The notes below the pieces were generated by a model. The model saw only the letters and a program-made list of their open reading frames with translations, had not been told where the DNA came from and made no database searches. A stretch of 64,000 nucleotides of DNA from JAHRVQ01 sp964548025 (GTDB lineage: Bacteria; Pseudomonadota; Gammaproteobacteria; Pseudomonadales; Azotimanducaceae). The DNA is taken from assembly GCA_964548025.1 (NCBI GenBank), contig CAZJRI010000009.1, positions 5,518 to 69,517 of the forward strand. The letters are read 5' to 3'. A program made the position numbers and the translations under genes. Below, in pieces: positions 25,989 through 35,311 of this stretch. The first letter of the stretch is position 1, and each line of letters starts with the position of its first letter.

Positions 25989-26948
25989 ATGATCAATGAG
26001 AACCTTGAGTCATTGAGAGAAAGTGCCCGGAAGGTTTATCAAGTTACTTCGCCAACTCCTCAGATATTATGGCCTCTGCTTGCACAAAGAATTGGCTGTG
26101 AGTTGTGGATCAAGCATGAAAATCACAATCCCACGGGTAGTTTCAAAGTCAGAGGCGGGATTATTTATCTGTCTAACCTCAAACAGCAGCAAGCATCAGT
26201 TGAAGGGGTCATTGCTGCAACCCGAGGAAACTTCGGCCAGAGTGTCGCCTTTGCTGCATCACGGTTGGGGATGAGATCGGTAGTGGTTGTGCCTGAAGGT
26301 AATAGTCCAGACAAGAATCGCGCCATGGCAGCACTAGGTGCAGAGGTCGTGATTGAGGGGGTGGATTTTGACGAATCGGTTGAAGTCGCGAAATCCCTCG
26401 CGACAGAGAGGGATCTACATCTGATGCCTTCGTTCCATATGGATCTGGTCAGAGGAGTAGCTAGTTATGCGCTCGAATTGTTCGAAGCACTGCCGGATCT
26501 TGATCGAATCTATGTTCCTATCGGGCTGGGTTCGGGCATTTCGGGTGTTGCCCAGGCTCGGAATGCGCTTGGCCTGTCAACGGAGATAGTGGGTGTTGTT
26601 TCAGAAAATGCCAACGCATATCAGCTTTCATTCGACGCAGGTGACGTGAGGTCTACAAATACAGCCAATACGATCGCAGACGGTCTTGCTGTGAGGAATC
26701 CCGATTCCGAGGCGCTGGGTATTATGCTTGCAAATGTCAGTCGGATTGTCACAGTGTCAGAGCAGGAAGTGCTAAACAGTATTCGCTATCTGTTTGAAGA
26801 TACACATAATGTGGCTGAAGGAGCTGGAGCCGCTGCCACAGCCGCAGTTCTCAAGGAAAAAAGTGTCAATCAGGGCAGGCAGGTCGCAGCGATTTTAACT
26901 GGCGGAAATATTCACAGAGAACTGTTCGTTCAGGCTCTTGCAGATTAA
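25989..26948 (+). CDS. Threonine/serine dehydratase-like PLP enzyme
   Basis: The 319-residue fold-type II PLP protein has the Schiff-base lysine in NPTGSFKVRGG, the substrate loop ATRGNFGQSVAFAA, and the phosphate-binding glycine loop VPIGLGSGISG. There is no regulatory ACT domain. It most resembles catabolic threonine/serine ammonia-lyases and related hydroxy-amino-acid dehydratases; the substrate cannot be fixed. A longer frame opens 17 codons upstream but lacks conserved residues. Confidence 0.85.
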   Translation: MINENLESLRESARKVYQVTSPTPQILWPLLAQRIGCELWIKHENHNPTGSFKVRGGIIYLSNLKQQQASVEGVIAATRGNFGQSVAFAASRLGMRSVVVVPEGNSPDKNRAMAALGAEVVIEGVDFDESVEVAKSLATERDLHLMPSFHMDLVRGVASYALELFEALPDLDRIYVPIGLGSGISGVAQARNALGLSTEIVGVVSENANAYQLSFDAGDVRSTNTANTIADGLAVRNPDSEALGIMLANVSRIVTVSEQEVLNSIRYLFEDTHNVAEGAGAAATAAVLKEKSVNQGRQVAAILTGGNIHRELFVQALAD

Positions 26949-26960
26949 CAACAGCGGGTG

Positions 26961-26990
26961 AAAAAAAAGGGCGTAAATTACGCCCTTTTT
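26961..26990. terminator. Bidirectional Rho-independent terminator
   Basis: The stem AAAAAGGGCGTA/TACGCCCTTTTT has a 3-nt loop and is flanked by A and T runs on both sides, so it can serve the dehydratase gene and the convergent aceA. Confidence 0.9.
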
Positions 26991-27042
26991 GATCGTCGCA
27001 TCCATCTATCGGGATGCCTGTGCTGGTAGCGAGAAATAACTC

Positions 27043-28644
27043 TCAGAACTGATTCATGGTGTTATCTTTACCACCGGCAAGCAGCGCGTTATCACCCGAG
27101 AAGTACTCTTTGTGGTCGTCTCCGATATTTGAACCAGCCAGATCCTGATGTTTGACGGATGCCATATCTCGACGTATCTCCCTTCGCTGTACATCCCTTA
27201 CATAAGCAAGCATGCCCAGATCGCCAAAATATCCCTCAGACAGAACGTCGGTACCGAGTGCTGTCTCGTGGTATGTGGGCAAGGTGATTAAGTGATGGAA
27301 GATGCCAGCTTCCCTTGAAGCATCCTGCTGGAAACTCTGTACCAGTGCATCTGCGGTCTGTGCGAGCTCTGAATCATCCAGTTCTTCGGACATCAAACCC
27401 TTTTCGACAATGCCTGGATCAGGATAGCAGGAGACATCTTTACCGGCTTCCTTCCATTCGGCATAAACCTGTTCACGAAAAGCCAGCGTCCAGTTGAATG
27501 AAGGTGAGTTGTTATAAACCAGTTTCGCATTTGGAATATGTTTGCGTACCTCATTCACCATATCGGCGATTTGCTCAACGTTTGGCTTTTCGGTTTCAAT
27601 CCACAACAGATCTGCACCGTGTGTCAGGCTCGTTACACAATCGAGAACCACCCTGTCGAAGCCAGTGCCTTCTTTAAATGCGTAGAGCCCATTGTCCAGT
27701 CTGATTGGTTTAACCAGGTCACCGCCCTGGTGAATCGTGATGTCGTTTTCCTGTAATTCCGAGAGATCTTTTATTTCCTCAGTTTCAAGAAAATTGTTGT
27801 ATTGACTGGCGAGGTCACCGTTCTCCTGTGATACAGGCACCTTCTGCGTCAGACTGGCGCCAAGGGAATCAGTTCTCGCGACAATAATCCCGTTTTCTAC
27901 ACCGAGCTCCAGGAATGCGTAACGAATTGCATTGATCTTGGCGAGAAAGTCCTCGTGAGGAACAGTAACTTTACCGGCCTGGTGACCGCACTGTTTTGCA
28001 TCAGATACCTGATTTTCAACCTGGATTGCACAGGCACCAGCCTCGATCATTTTCTTGGCAAGCAGATAGGTTGCCTCTTCGTTGCCGAATCCAGCGTCAA
28101 TGTCTGCAATGATGGGTACAACATGGGTCTGGAAATTGTCGATTTTCCGGGTAATGGCTTCTACGTCGCCGCCATTTTGTTTTGCCTCATCCAGTTCGAT
28201 AAATATATGACGTAATTCTCTGGCATCAGCCTGCTTGAGAAATGTGTAAATCTCGTCGATCAGTTTTGGCACGGAAGTTTTTTCGTGCATGCTCTGATCC
28301 GGCAGGGGACCGAATTGAGATCTCAGAGCTGCAACCATCCAGCCACTCAGATAGATATAACTCTTGTCCATCGTGCCCCGGTGCTTCTTCACCGACATGG
28401 CCAATTGCTGTGCGGTAAATCCATGCCAGCAACCCAGAGACTGGGTATAGTTCCCGGAATTGGCATCGTAATCCGCCATGTCTTTTCGCATGATATCGGC
28501 GGTGTACTGTGCGATTTCCAAACCGTTCTTAAAGCGATTCTGCAGATGCATCCGCGCCGCGTATTCAGGGTTGATGCCTGCCCAGGTAGTTTGAGTTTCT
28601 TTTAGAGCAGCAAAATGCTCAATTTCTTTCAGATACGCTGACAT
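27043..28644 (-). CDS. aceA: Isocitrate lyase (large, Pseudomonas-type)
   Basis: This enzyme cleaves isocitrate to glyoxylate and succinate, allowing growth on acetate and fatty acids. The 533-residue length fits the long subclass found in Pseudomonas and related bacteria. The active-site cysteine lies in KQCGHQAGK. Further motifs are PIIADIDAGFGNEEATYLL and NNSPSFNW. No malate synthase is adjacent. It fits the acyl-CoA-degrading genes elsewhere in the window, which would yield acetyl-CoA. Confidence 0.96.
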   Translation of the reverse strand: MSAYLKEIEHFAALKETQTTWAGINPEYAARMHLQNRFKNGLEIAQYTADIMRKDMADYDANSGNYTQSLGCWHGFTAQQLAMSVKKHRGTMDKSYIYLSGWMVAALRSQFGPLPDQSMHEKTSVPKLIDEIYTFLKQADARELRHIFIELDEAKQNGGDVEAITRKIDNFQTHVVPIIADIDAGFGNEEATYLLAKKMIEAGACAIQVENQVSDAKQCGHQAGKVTVPHEDFLAKINAIRYAFLELGVENGIIVARTDSLGASLTQKVPVSQENGDLASQYNNFLETEEIKDLSELQENDITIHQGGDLVKPIRLDNGLYAFKEGTGFDRVVLDCVTSLTHGADLLWIETEKPNVEQIADMVNEVRKHIPNAKLVYNNSPSFNWTLAFREQVYAEWKEAGKDVSCYPDPGIVEKGLMSEELDDSELAQTADALVQSFQQDASREAGIFHHLITLPTYHETALGTDVLSEGYFGDLGMLAYVRDVQRREIRRDMASVKHQDLAGSNIGDDHKEYFSGDNALLAGGKDNTMNQF

Positions 28645-28766
28645 GGGATACCTCTTGTCAAAAAAGGGTGAATATTAATCGTGGGCGCGAAATGTATCAG
28701 GGTGATTGACTGGTGAAAATAGAATATTTGGACACTAATACATTCCAGATATTCATGAATGGAACT

Positions 28767-28798
28767 GCGCTCTTTCCTGCGTTGTGAAGAAAGAGCGC
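28767..28798. repeat. Perfect 10-bp inverted repeat after fusA2
   Basis: GCGCTCTTTC (28767-28776) and GAAAGAGCGC (28789-28798) are separated by 12 nt, 17 nt after the fusA2 stop. The stem has no U-rich tail in the minus-strand direction, so it could be an mRNA-stabilising hairpin or a Rho-assisted terminator for fusA2. Confidence 0.8.
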
Positions 28799-28814
28799 TG
28801 GGCTGGATCGAGCT

Positions 28815-30905
28815 TTAGGCTTTTGCTGCCTGACGTTCCTTTGTTTCTTTAATAACCTCGTCTGCAACGTTTTTAGGACAGGGTTTGTAGTGGCTGAATT
28901 CCATTGAGAAGTTTCCGCGGCCAGAGGTCATCGTTCGAAGATCACCAATATAACCGAACATTTCTGAAAGTGGGGCTTCGGCTTTAACACGGACACCAGT
29001 TGCCTGGGCTTCCTGGCCCTGAATAATAGAGCGGCGACGATTCAGGTCACCGATAACATCACCAACATGGGCGTCAGGCGTAAATACGTCAACCTTCATG
29101 ATGGGCTCCATGATCTGCGGCCCGGCCTTCGGCATCGTCTGTCTGTAGGCTGCTTTTGAGGCCAGTTCATAGGCTATTGCTGAAGAATCCACGGCATGAA
29201 AAGCACCGTCGAGTAATGTCAGTTTGACATCCAGACAGGGATATCCGGCGAGTGGTCCTTCTTCCAGGCTGACTTTAAAACCCTTCTCTACAGCAGGCCA
29301 GAATTCGCGTGGTACGTTACCGCCTGTAACCTTTGATTCGAATTCGAAACCACTTCCGGTTTCGCCGGGTTCCACGGTGTAGTCGATCTTGGCAAACTGG
29401 CCAGAGCCACCGGTTTGTTTCTTGTGTGTATACGAATCTTCTACCAGTTGAGTGATCGACTCACGGTATGCAACCAGTGGTTTACCAACCTCCACCTCAA
29501 CACCATAAGTTCGCCTCAGGATGTCAACTTTGATGTCAAGATGCAGTTCACCCATCCCTTTAATGATTGTTTCTCCAGATTCCTGGTCAGTTTCGCGTCT
29601 GAATGAAGGATCTTCCTGGACCATCTTGGAAAGGGCCAATCCCATTTTTTCAGCGCCGCCCTTATCTTTGGGTGAAATAGCGATGTAGATAACCGGATCC
29701 GGAAATACCATCGGCTCGAGTGTTGCGGGTTGTTTCGCATCGCACAGTGTATGGCCCGTCTGAGTATTCTTAAGTCCAATCAATGCGACGATGTCTCCGG
29801 CCTGGGCTGAGTCCCGTTCGATTCTCTCGTCTGCGTGCATCTCAACTATTCGGCCTATTCGCTCGGTTTTTCCGGTGAAGGTATTGAGGACAGTATCTCC
29901 CTTATTCAGTGTGCCTGAATAGATACGGGTGAATGTCAGCGCGCCGAATCGATCATCCATAATCTTGAAGGCCAGTGATCGAAAAGGTTTGGCCGGGTCG
30001 ACGATTGAAAACTCGCCTGTTTCATTGCCTTCGAGGTCAATTTCAGGCTGAGGAGGAACTTCAGTTGGGTTCGGCAAATAATCAACGATCGCGTCGAGGA
30101 CCATTTGCACGCCTTTATTCTTAAATGCTGATCCGCAGAATGTAGGGAAGAAATCCAGGTTGATCGTTCCCAGGCGTATGCATCGTTTTAGATCTTCAAT
30201 CGAGGGTTCTTCACCCTCTTCCAGGTAGGACATCATCAGATCTTCATCCTGTTCGACAACAGTTTCGATCAGCTTTTCACGGTATTCGGCTACTCTATCT
30301 ACCAGATCTGCTGGTATTTCCTTGACCTCATAATTCATGGGATCGCCCGAATCATCCCAAATGTAGGCTTCCTGGGTAATGATATCCACAACACCGGTGA
30401 AATTGTCTTCTGTACCAATGGGTAATGTCATAACCAATGGATTTGCTGCCAGGATGTTTTCAACCTGATCTACGACCCGATAGAAATCTGCGCCAAGTCG
30501 ATCCAGTTTGTTGACGAAGATAATCCGGGCTACGGCTGAATCATTTGCGTAACGCCAGTTTGTCTCTGATTGAGGCTCGACGCCACCGGACCCGCAGAAT
30601 ACACCGACACCGCCATCAAGGACTTTTAGTGAACGATAGACTTCGATCGTGAAGTCAACGTGTCCCGGAGTGTCGATAATATTGAGCTGATGATCTCTCC
30701 AGAAAGTGGTTGTCGCAGCTGACTGGATGGTGATTCCTCTTTCCTGTTCCTGCTCCATGAAGTCAGTGGTAGCATCACCGTCGTGAACTTCCCCTATCTT
30801 ATGAATTTTACCGGTGATGTTGAGAATACGTTCGGTTGTGGTGGTTTTACCGGCATCTACATGTGCGAAAATGCCGATATTTCGATAACGGCTTAGATCA
30901 GTCAT
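28815..30905 (-). CDS. fusA: Elongation factor G, second-copy type (EF-G2)
   Basis: The 696-residue translational GTPase has G1 AHVDAGKTTTTERIL, G2 RGITIQSAATT, G3 DTPGHVDF, and G4 NKLD, followed by domains II to V. Sequence details such as GEVHDGDATTDFMEQEQERGITI and FCGSGGVEPQSETNWRYAND match the EF-G2 paralogs of Vibrio and Pseudomonas. It is not in a str operon: no rpsL, rpsG or tufA is adjacent. A primary fusA presumably exists elsewhere. Which of translocation or ribosome recycling it does best is not visible. Confidence 0.93.
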   Translation of the reverse strand: MTDLSRYRNIGIFAHVDAGKTTTTERILNITGKIHKIGEVHDGDATTDFMEQEQERGITIQSAATTTFWRDHQLNIIDTPGHVDFTIEVYRSLKVLDGGVGVFCGSGGVEPQSETNWRYANDSAVARIIFVNKLDRLGADFYRVVDQVENILAANPLVMTLPIGTEDNFTGVVDIITQEAYIWDDSGDPMNYEVKEIPADLVDRVAEYREKLIETVVEQDEDLMMSYLEEGEEPSIEDLKRCIRLGTINLDFFPTFCGSAFKNKGVQMVLDAIVDYLPNPTEVPPQPEIDLEGNETGEFSIVDPAKPFRSLAFKIMDDRFGALTFTRIYSGTLNKGDTVLNTFTGKTERIGRIVEMHADERIERDSAQAGDIVALIGLKNTQTGHTLCDAKQPATLEPMVFPDPVIYIAISPKDKGGAEKMGLALSKMVQEDPSFRRETDQESGETIIKGMGELHLDIKVDILRRTYGVEVEVGKPLVAYRESITQLVEDSYTHKKQTGGSGQFAKIDYTVEPGETGSGFEFESKVTGGNVPREFWPAVEKGFKVSLEEGPLAGYPCLDVKLTLLDGAFHAVDSSAIAYELASKAAYRQTMPKAGPQIMEPIMKVDVFTPDAHVGDVIGDLNRRRSIIQGQEAQATGVRVKAEAPLSEMFGYIGDLRTMTSGRGNFSMEFSHYKPCPKNVADEVIKETKERQAAKA

Positions 30906-31197
30906 AACTTTGGCTCGTAAGAAGTCTGTTTGTGTGGGAAGTAAAAAAGCGCGCCATCATATATTGTGAGTCGTTCATAATCCAGCACTGAGTTACCCAG
31001 ATGTAGAAAGCTTAGACAAATTATGACGAATATTCGCTAAAGAGTGCTTTTGTTTGTCATCTTTTTGATATTAGACAGTTTGTCGGCCGGGTTGATCTGG
31101 GAATCTGTGCGAAAATGCCAACTTGAGATTCTGTTTTCTTGCCCGGAGAGGGTAGTACCGGGGTCAATTGTTAACAGGATTACTTTTTGGGAATTTA

Positions 31198-31869
31198 ATG
31201 GCTCAAAACGCACTTGAGAAGACGAAAATCAGAATGATTAGGCCTGGAGTGACCTCTCGGATCTTGCAGGTGCTGGCCTTAATTGCCTTCTTGTATTCCG
31301 GGCTCTCCCTGGCAGCAGAAAAGAGCAGATATCGGGTTCTGGGCAGTTTCAAAACTGTGGCGAGAGCAGAGAGAGATCAGATGCGTCTTCAGCAGTTACT
31401 GGATGTAGATATTTACCTGCTACCGGCAGAACATCTCGGCATGATCAGGCTTATCGTTAAAAAGGATGAAATTGCAAAAGATACATTGACCCGCGCTGGT
31501 ATCCCAAACTGGCTTCTGGTTCTGGACAAAGGCGGTGAAAAGGATCTCCCTCATGTCGCTCTTGAGACCGGTGACAGTGAGGCCGTCGTGATTGTTGACG
31601 ACGTGATTGTTGTCGACGAGATTGTTGACGAGAAGGAGGTGGATCTTCGCGTGTTGAATCCAGGAGAAGGTATTGAGGAGTATTGTCGGCGAATGTCAGC
31701 AGAACCCGACTTGCCTGATGTCTGTCATGCTGATCGACTGCTCTCAGTCGAAAACAGGCAAATCGAAGTGATGAAGCATATTGATGAACTCGGCTCCTTC
31801 TGCAAAAAACCCGATCTGGATCCGGCCTTCATGAGAATTTGCCAGGAGTGGATTTCATCAAGACCCTGA
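31198..31869 (+). CDS. Secreted or anchored protein with a SPOR-like domain
   Basis: The 223-residue protein has an N-terminal hydrophobic segment (ILQVLALIAFLYSGLSLAA at about residues 20-40). Next is a SPOR-like repeat pattern (SRYRVLGSFKTVARAERDQMRLQQLL...HLGMIRLIVKKD). An acidic low-complexity stretch follows (VIVDDVIVVDEIVDEKEVD), encoded by a degenerate DNA repeat at 31588-31640. The C-terminus has four Cys that could form disulfides. SPOR domains bind denuded peptidoglycan; the match is weak. I use ATG 31198 rather than a TTG 10 codons upstream. Confidence 0.6.
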   Translation: MAQNALEKTKIRMIRPGVTSRILQVLALIAFLYSGLSLAAEKSRYRVLGSFKTVARAERDQMRLQQLLDVDIYLLPAEHLGMIRLIVKKDEIAKDTLTRAGIPNWLLVLDKGGEKDLPHVALETGDSEAVVIVDDVIVVDEIVDEKEVDLRVLNPGEGIEEYCRRMSAEPDLPDVCHADRLLSVENRQIEVMKHIDELGSFCKKPDLDPAFMRICQEWISSRP

Positions 31870-32165
31870 CCTGAATAATTCACCAGGGGATCGGCTTCAG
31901 TGAAGACATGGTTAACCAGGCGAAGCGAAGGCTTTTAAGAGATCCGCAGGAGCTGCCCGATCTCGTTTGAATTCGAGAAGAAAATTGGATCTGGTTAACG
32001 ACAATCACTCTGAAGTTCGATCAGATGAATGCATACTCAAAAAGGGCATCTATTTTCAGGCGGCCTTCTGGCCTCTTGCTAATGAGAAAGTTATGCTCTG
32101 CGAATAAATGAAGGAATAAGAAAATCAGATTTCAAATTACCGACTTTAGAATTTTATTAGCCGCC

Positions 32166-32612
32166 GTGTTGCTATCTACACTGTTTGGCTGTGTTGAAAA
32201 AGTCTCGACCGATGAAGGAGTGTCAGTACAAAAAATGGCAGAAGCAGAAGCGTTTCTAAAAGAAAATGGAGCCAGAGATGAGGTGATAATCACTGAATCG
32301 GGATTGCAGTATGAGATTATTGAAAGTGGTTCAGGCAACACCCCGGGCCTGACGGATACGGTGGTTACTCACTATGCAGGCAGATTCATCGATGGATCTG
32401 AATTCGACAGTTCCATCAAAAGAGGAGAGCCAGCATCCTTCCCTGTAAATGGCGTGATAAAAGGGTGGACGGAAGCGCTGCAGCTCATGAAGGAAGGTGA
32501 TAAATGGCGATTGTATATCCATCCGGATCTGGCATACGGAGAAAATGGCGTGGGTCCGATTCCGGGTAACAGCGCGCTGATTTTTGATATTGAACTGATA
32601 AAAGTGAATTAG
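32166..32612 (+). CDS. FKBP-type peptidyl-prolyl isomerase, likely lipoprotein
   Basis: The C-terminal 95 residues form an FKBP domain: VVTHYAGRFIDGSEFDSS, FPVNGVIKGWTEALQLMKEGDKWRLYIHPDLAYGENG and IPGNSALIFDIELI. The N-terminus is odd. The first standard start codon in frame, the GTG at 32166, lies inside the signal peptide. The frame is open back to 32112 and upstream codons read RNKKIRFQITDFRILLAAVLLSTLFGC, a good lipoprotein signal. The real start is therefore upstream, either a rare ATC at 32124 preceded by AAGGA, or an ATG at 32108 that is out of frame by one base. Confidence 0.88.
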   Translation: MLLSTLFGCVEKVSTDEGVSVQKMAEAEAFLKENGARDEVIITESGLQYEIIESGSGNTPGLTDTVVTHYAGRFIDGSEFDSSIKRGEPASFPVNGVIKGWTEALQLMKEGDKWRLYIHPDLAYGENGVGPIPGNSALIFDIELIKVN

Positions 32613-32641
32613 TGATTAGAGCACTGATCCTGGAGTAAAAG

Positions 32642-33766
32642 ATGACTGATGAAACATCAAGAGAATTAAGAACCAAGGTAACCAGCAGCGGGAAGCTTGA
32701 AATATCACTCGAAACGGTCAAGCGGCCTGTACCCGCTGACGATGAGGTCCTGATTAGAGTAGAGGCTTCTCCAATTAACCCCTCGGACCTGGGCCTCTTG
32801 CTTGGCCCGGCGGACGTAAGTTCTCTTAGTGTGGGTGGTTCAAAAGAAGATCCAGTCATTACCATGGATATACCTGAAGCGATGATGCGGATGGTGGAAC
32901 CTCGAATGGATCAGTCGCTACCTGCTGGCAATGAGGGTGCAGGTGTCGTTGTTGACGCTGGTGTCAATGCACAGGCATTAAAGGGCAAGATGGTTGGTGC
33001 GATTGGTGGCGGCATGTACGCCGAGTATCGATGTATCCCTGCTTCAGGTTGTCTTGTGATGCATGACGGTACGACAGCCGCGCAGGCAGCATCCTGGTTC
33101 GTCAACCCACTAACAGCACTGGGAATGGTCGAGACGATGAAGATGGAGGGCCATACTGCCCTTGTTCATACCGCTGCCGCTTCTAATCTCGGTCAAATGC
33201 TGGTAAAGATCTGCCTGGCTGATGATGTCCAACTGGTCAATGTTGTGCGTAAATCCGAACACGTTGATCTGCTGAAATCTCTCGGTGCCAAACACGTCTG
33301 TAATTCCAGTGAAGCCACTTTCATGGAAGATCTGATAGAAGCACTCGTTGCAACGGGAGCAACAATCGGGTTCGATGCGACCGGGGGCGGTAAACTTGGC
33401 GGTCAGATTCTGACAGCAATGGAGGTTGCTGCAAACAAAACCTCAAAGGAGTTTAGCCGATACGGTTCAACCACTCACAAACAGCTCTACATTTACGGCG
33501 GACTCGACAGGAGTCCGACAGTTTTTAATCGTGCATTCGGTATGGCCTGGGGAATCGGCGGGTGGCTTCTGACTCCGTTTATTCAGAAGATAGGTTCGGA
33601 TAATTTCGGCAAGCTTAAACAAAGAGTTGCCGACGAGATTACAACAACCTTCGCGAGTCACTATACAAAGGAAGTTTCTCTTCTCGAAGCACTGTCTGCT
33701 GAAGCGATTCGGGTATATTCAAAACAGGCGACAGGAGAGAAGTATCTGATTAACCCAGCCATTTGA
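32642..33766 (+). CDS. Zinc-free MDR oxidoreductase (quinone reductase-like)
   Basis: The 374-residue protein has a GroES-like fold with EVLIRVEASPINPSDLGLLLG and the catalytic-domain core SLPAGNEGAGVVVDAG. Its Rossmann segment reads LVHTAAASNLGQMLVKICLADDVQLVNVVRK. No zinc-ligand cysteines are seen. Substrate unknown. It starts 29 nt after the FKBP gene on the same strand and may be co-transcribed. Confidence 0.85.
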   Translation: MTDETSRELRTKVTSSGKLEISLETVKRPVPADDEVLIRVEASPINPSDLGLLLGPADVSSLSVGGSKEDPVITMDIPEAMMRMVEPRMDQSLPAGNEGAGVVVDAGVNAQALKGKMVGAIGGGMYAEYRCIPASGCLVMHDGTTAAQAASWFVNPLTALGMVETMKMEGHTALVHTAAASNLGQMLVKICLADDVQLVNVVRKSEHVDLLKSLGAKHVCNSSEATFMEDLIEALVATGATIGFDATGGGKLGGQILTAMEVAANKTSKEFSRYGSTTHKQLYIYGGLDRSPTVFNRAFGMAWGIGGWLLTPFIQKIGSDNFGKLKQRVADEITTTFASHYTKEVSLLEALSAEAIRVYSKQATGEKYLINPAI

Positions 33767-33824
33767 ATCGTCAGTTGGCCGAGCGTTGGGATTGTCGGTC
33801 AGGATTGTTAGTCAGGAATGTTGA

Positions 33825-34079
33825 ATGTGGCAGGAAGATGATCATTCGCTAACAGCAGATCTGGTGTTTGCTGATTTCAAATCAGCATTCAGATTTATGA
33901 CGATCGTGGCCGAACTTGCAGAAAATCACAACCATCATCCGGAATGGTCAAATGTCTATAATCGGGTCAGTATTCGACTGACGACACATGATGCTGGCAA
34001 CAAAATAACCGAGAAAGATCGAAATCTGGCTGATGCGATCTCGGGCAATAGTGAAATTCAGCGGTTGTTGAGCCAGTAG
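33825..34079 (+). CDS. Pterin-4a-carbinolamine dehydratase family protein, short
   Basis: The 84-residue protein contains the family core FRFMTIVAELAENHNHHPEWSNVYNRVSIRLTTHDAGNKITEKDRNLA, including the HHPEW motif. The enzyme recycles 4a-hydroxytetrahydropterin after aromatic amino-acid hydroxylation. It lacks the first helix of typical 95-110-residue members; an in-frame TGA lies immediately before the ATG, so no longer start exists. AGGA precedes the start by 7 nt. No phenylalanine hydroxylase gene is near. Confidence 0.85.
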   Translation: MWQEDDHSLTADLVFADFKSAFRFMTIVAELAENHNHHPEWSNVYNRVSIRLTTHDAGNKITEKDRNLADAISGNSEIQRLLSQ

Positions 34080-34278
34080 CGTTTTAGGGCATCAAAATTA
34101 CAACAAAAACAGCATTTCGATGCGAAATATTCTGTTTTGCTGCCAAATCGACTTCAGAATTGAGAAAAAATGTGGATTGGCGCTGCGAAATTCTCTAATT
34201 ATGAAGGTTTCTTCATTTTATGGCAGCGCTTGATTTTGAGTAAATCTAATAGTTTCAATCGCTTAAACCGATTTGCTA

Positions 34279-34298
34279 TTGTAAGAAAATACTTACAA
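34279..34298. promoter_or_regulatory. Inverted repeat, possible operator upstream of the Bax-like gene
   Basis: TTGTAAG-N6-CTTACAA is a perfect 7-bp palindrome about 80 nt before the start of the glucosaminidase gene, in a 300-bp AT-rich spacer with no gene. Its last bases adjoin TTGACT (34299-34304), a possible -35 with no convincing -10. Confidence 0.35.
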
Positions 34299-34379
34299 TT
34301 GACTTTTTTTGTGTAAATCATGGAGAAAACTTCACTTTGTCGCTAAAATGCCGCCGTTCATACCAAATGACGGACATAA

Positions 34380-35240
34380 ATGACTCCCCAAACGCTTCTG
34401 ATTACTCTTGCTTTGCTGGTTTTGAAACCTGTCGCATGGGCTGATGAATCATTTCCTGGTGGGCAGGTCGGAAAATCTTCAGATAATGCTGTTAGCTTGA
34501 TGGCAACAAACAATTCTGGAGCTTTTCACCACAACCCTGTGTCGTTGGGTGACAACAATAGATATTCCCAACCCAATTTTTCAAGAATCAGCAATAGCGT
34601 TCAGCGAAAAGAAGCATTTTATAATTTCCTGTTGCCGATGATTCACAGGGCTAACAAGGAGATTATGCTTGAGCGTCAGAGGTTGCTCTCGATGGGCGAC
34701 ATTTTGCTGGCGTTTCGAAATCTGTCGCCTGCCCAGTTGGAAGAAGTTGACAGGCTGGAAAGACGCTATGGCATCCGAGCCGAAGGTAGTCGGATAGCCG
34801 TTAGAATTGGCACACTGTTAGCGCGGGTAGACGTTGTACCGGCATCTCTGGTTGTAGCCCAGGCTGCGAAAGAATCCGGATGGGGGACATCACGATTCGC
34901 CACCGAGGGTAATAATTTCTTTGGTATCTGGTGTTTTAATCGGGGCTGTGGACTCAAACCACTGCAGAGAGAATCAGGGCTGATGCACGAAGTGGCGACT
35001 TTTGATTCCGTTGAGCAGGGAGTTCAATATTATGTGAGAACGATCAATACACACCACGCATACAGAGAGTTGCGCAGCATTCGATTTGAAGCCAGACGAC
35101 AGCAACTTTCACCAGTGGGTGAGCAACTCGCAAATGGATTGGTCAGATATTCTGAGCGAGGCACCAAATACGTTAAAGAAATCCAGTCGATGATTCGCTA
35201 TAACAAGTTGCATCGATTCACGCGGATATATCAGGTATAA
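34380..35240 (+). CDS. Bax-like secreted glucosaminidase-family protein
   Basis: The 286-residue protein has a signal peptide (MTPQTLLITLALLVLKPVAWA), a helical middle (AFYNFLLPMIHRANKEIMLERQRLL) and a glucosaminidase-type lysozyme domain (VPASLVVAQAAKESGWGTSRFATEGNNFFGIWCF...). The glutamate in AKESGWG is at the usual catalytic position. This architecture is that of E. coli Bax. It probably cleaves peptidoglycan glycan strands in the periplasm or outside the cell. Confidence 0.88.
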   Translation: MTPQTLLITLALLVLKPVAWADESFPGGQVGKSSDNAVSLMATNNSGAFHHNPVSLGDNNRYSQPNFSRISNSVQRKEAFYNFLLPMIHRANKEIMLERQRLLSMGDILLAFRNLSPAQLEEVDRLERRYGIRAEGSRIAVRIGTLLARVDVVPASLVVAQAAKESGWGTSRFATEGNNFFGIWCFNRGCGLKPLQRESGLMHEVATFDSVEQGVQYYVRTINTHHAYRELRSIRFEARRQQLSPVGEQLANGLVRYSERGTKYVKEIQSMIRYNKLHRFTRIYQV

Positions 35241-35311
35241 ATTTTCCGTTTTTCCCCTGAAGCTCAAATAAGATAATCTCTTTTGATATTTGTTGCAGAT
35301 ATCATTTTTCA

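Noticed and set aside
31588..31640. Degenerate DNA repeat as a regulatory element
   Set aside because: It lies in frame within a coding region and encodes an acidic low-complexity linker.
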